Assembly: GCA_024362935.1 (NCBI GenBank)
Contig: JANCRA010000004.1
Coordinates: 19,538,621-19,602,620 of the forward strand
From: Setophaga petechia
Lineage: Eukaryota > Chordata > Aves > Passeriformes > Parulidae
Length of the DNA stretch: 64,000 nucleotides
Direction of reading: 5' to 3'
The notes under the pieces were generated by a model. It was not told where the DNA came from. It ran no database searches and saw only the letters and a program-made list of their open reading frames with translations. Shown here piece by piece: positions 63,783 through 64,000 of this stretch; the stretch's first letter is position 1; every line of letters starts with the position of its first letter. The translations under genes and the position numbers were made by a program.

Positions 63783-64000
63783 ACTTTCTATGTGTGCATA
63801 AACAAATCTGCTGATTTAGCTTTCGTTCAGTGCTCCTCCACCAATTAGCTGTATATCAGATGATGGTTGTACCCATCCCATTTATGCTCTGAGCTATCAT
63901 CTCACTCTCACTACAATTGCAAATATAGGCCTCAGAGTGTAAATTTACATGAATCATTATTCCTGGCAATATAGGGAGCCTCAAAAACAGGTTTAACTTT

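Larger units (their letters stand above)
54931..64000. other. AT-rich non-coding unique DNA to the window end
   Basis: About 9 kb with no recognised gene. The frames at 59887-60159 (+), 60998-61303 (-), 61897-62127 (+), 59052-59276 (+) and 58794-58979 (-) were read without a family match. Contents are a 27-bp duplication (55394-55442), a possible old repeat scrap (58148-58174), a CpG-bearing stretch near 60.1 kb, polypyrimidine tracts (about 61114-61190 and 63753-63782) and a candidate conserved element near 63.0 kb. Confidence 0.68.

Overview
This window reads as non-coding nuclear DNA from a bird, or at least an archosaur. The main evidence is a set of CR1 LINE fragments. Two are long and still carry recognisable remnants of the CR1 reverse-transcriptase C-terminus, and the copies that keep their 3' end stop in the typical ATTCTATGA-type repeat. 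The background is AT-rich and dense in stop codons, with none of the operon structure or ribosome-binding sites expected of prokaryotic DNA. I recognise no host protein-coding gene, exon series, rRNA or tRNA. Almost every open frame is short (60-145 codons), starts at a chance ATG and resembles no family I know. The exceptions are the two CR1 relics. The window is most likely a gene desert or the inside of a very long intron.

Layout: 1-17.5 kb is AT-rich unique DNA with a CR1 scrap (about 4.26 kb), pyrimidine tracts, a 37-bp diverged direct repeat (5.72 and 8.56 kb), and two old MIR/CORE-SINE-like pieces (12.9 and 16.6 kb). A 600-bp plus-strand CR1 lies at 17.55-18.15 kb. From 18 to 41 kb the DNA is again unique, with a G-run (21.5 kb), a 161-nt pure purine tract (23.3 kb), a TA/TG microsatellite (26.5 kb), a T/G-rich tract (28.4 kb), a CR1 scrap (32.8 kb) and several short tandem duplications. 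An 875-bp minus-strand CR1 occupies 41.80-42.67 kb. At 47.55-48.04 kb there is a GC- and CpG-richer block with LTR-like features, followed by a compound tetranucleotide/hexanucleotide microsatellite (48.3-48.4 kb). The rest, to 64 kb, is unique DNA with one CR1 3' end (54.9 kb) and a nested local duplication (51.8 kb).

No genes work together here. The functional candidates are non-coding: a few stretches rich in homeodomain/POU-like motifs, or keeping CpGs in an AT-rich background, could be conserved regulatory elements, but only a multi-species alignment can decide. I found no convincing sign of a new biological system. The most useful leads are the LTR-like block, the purine tract and the candidate conserved elements.
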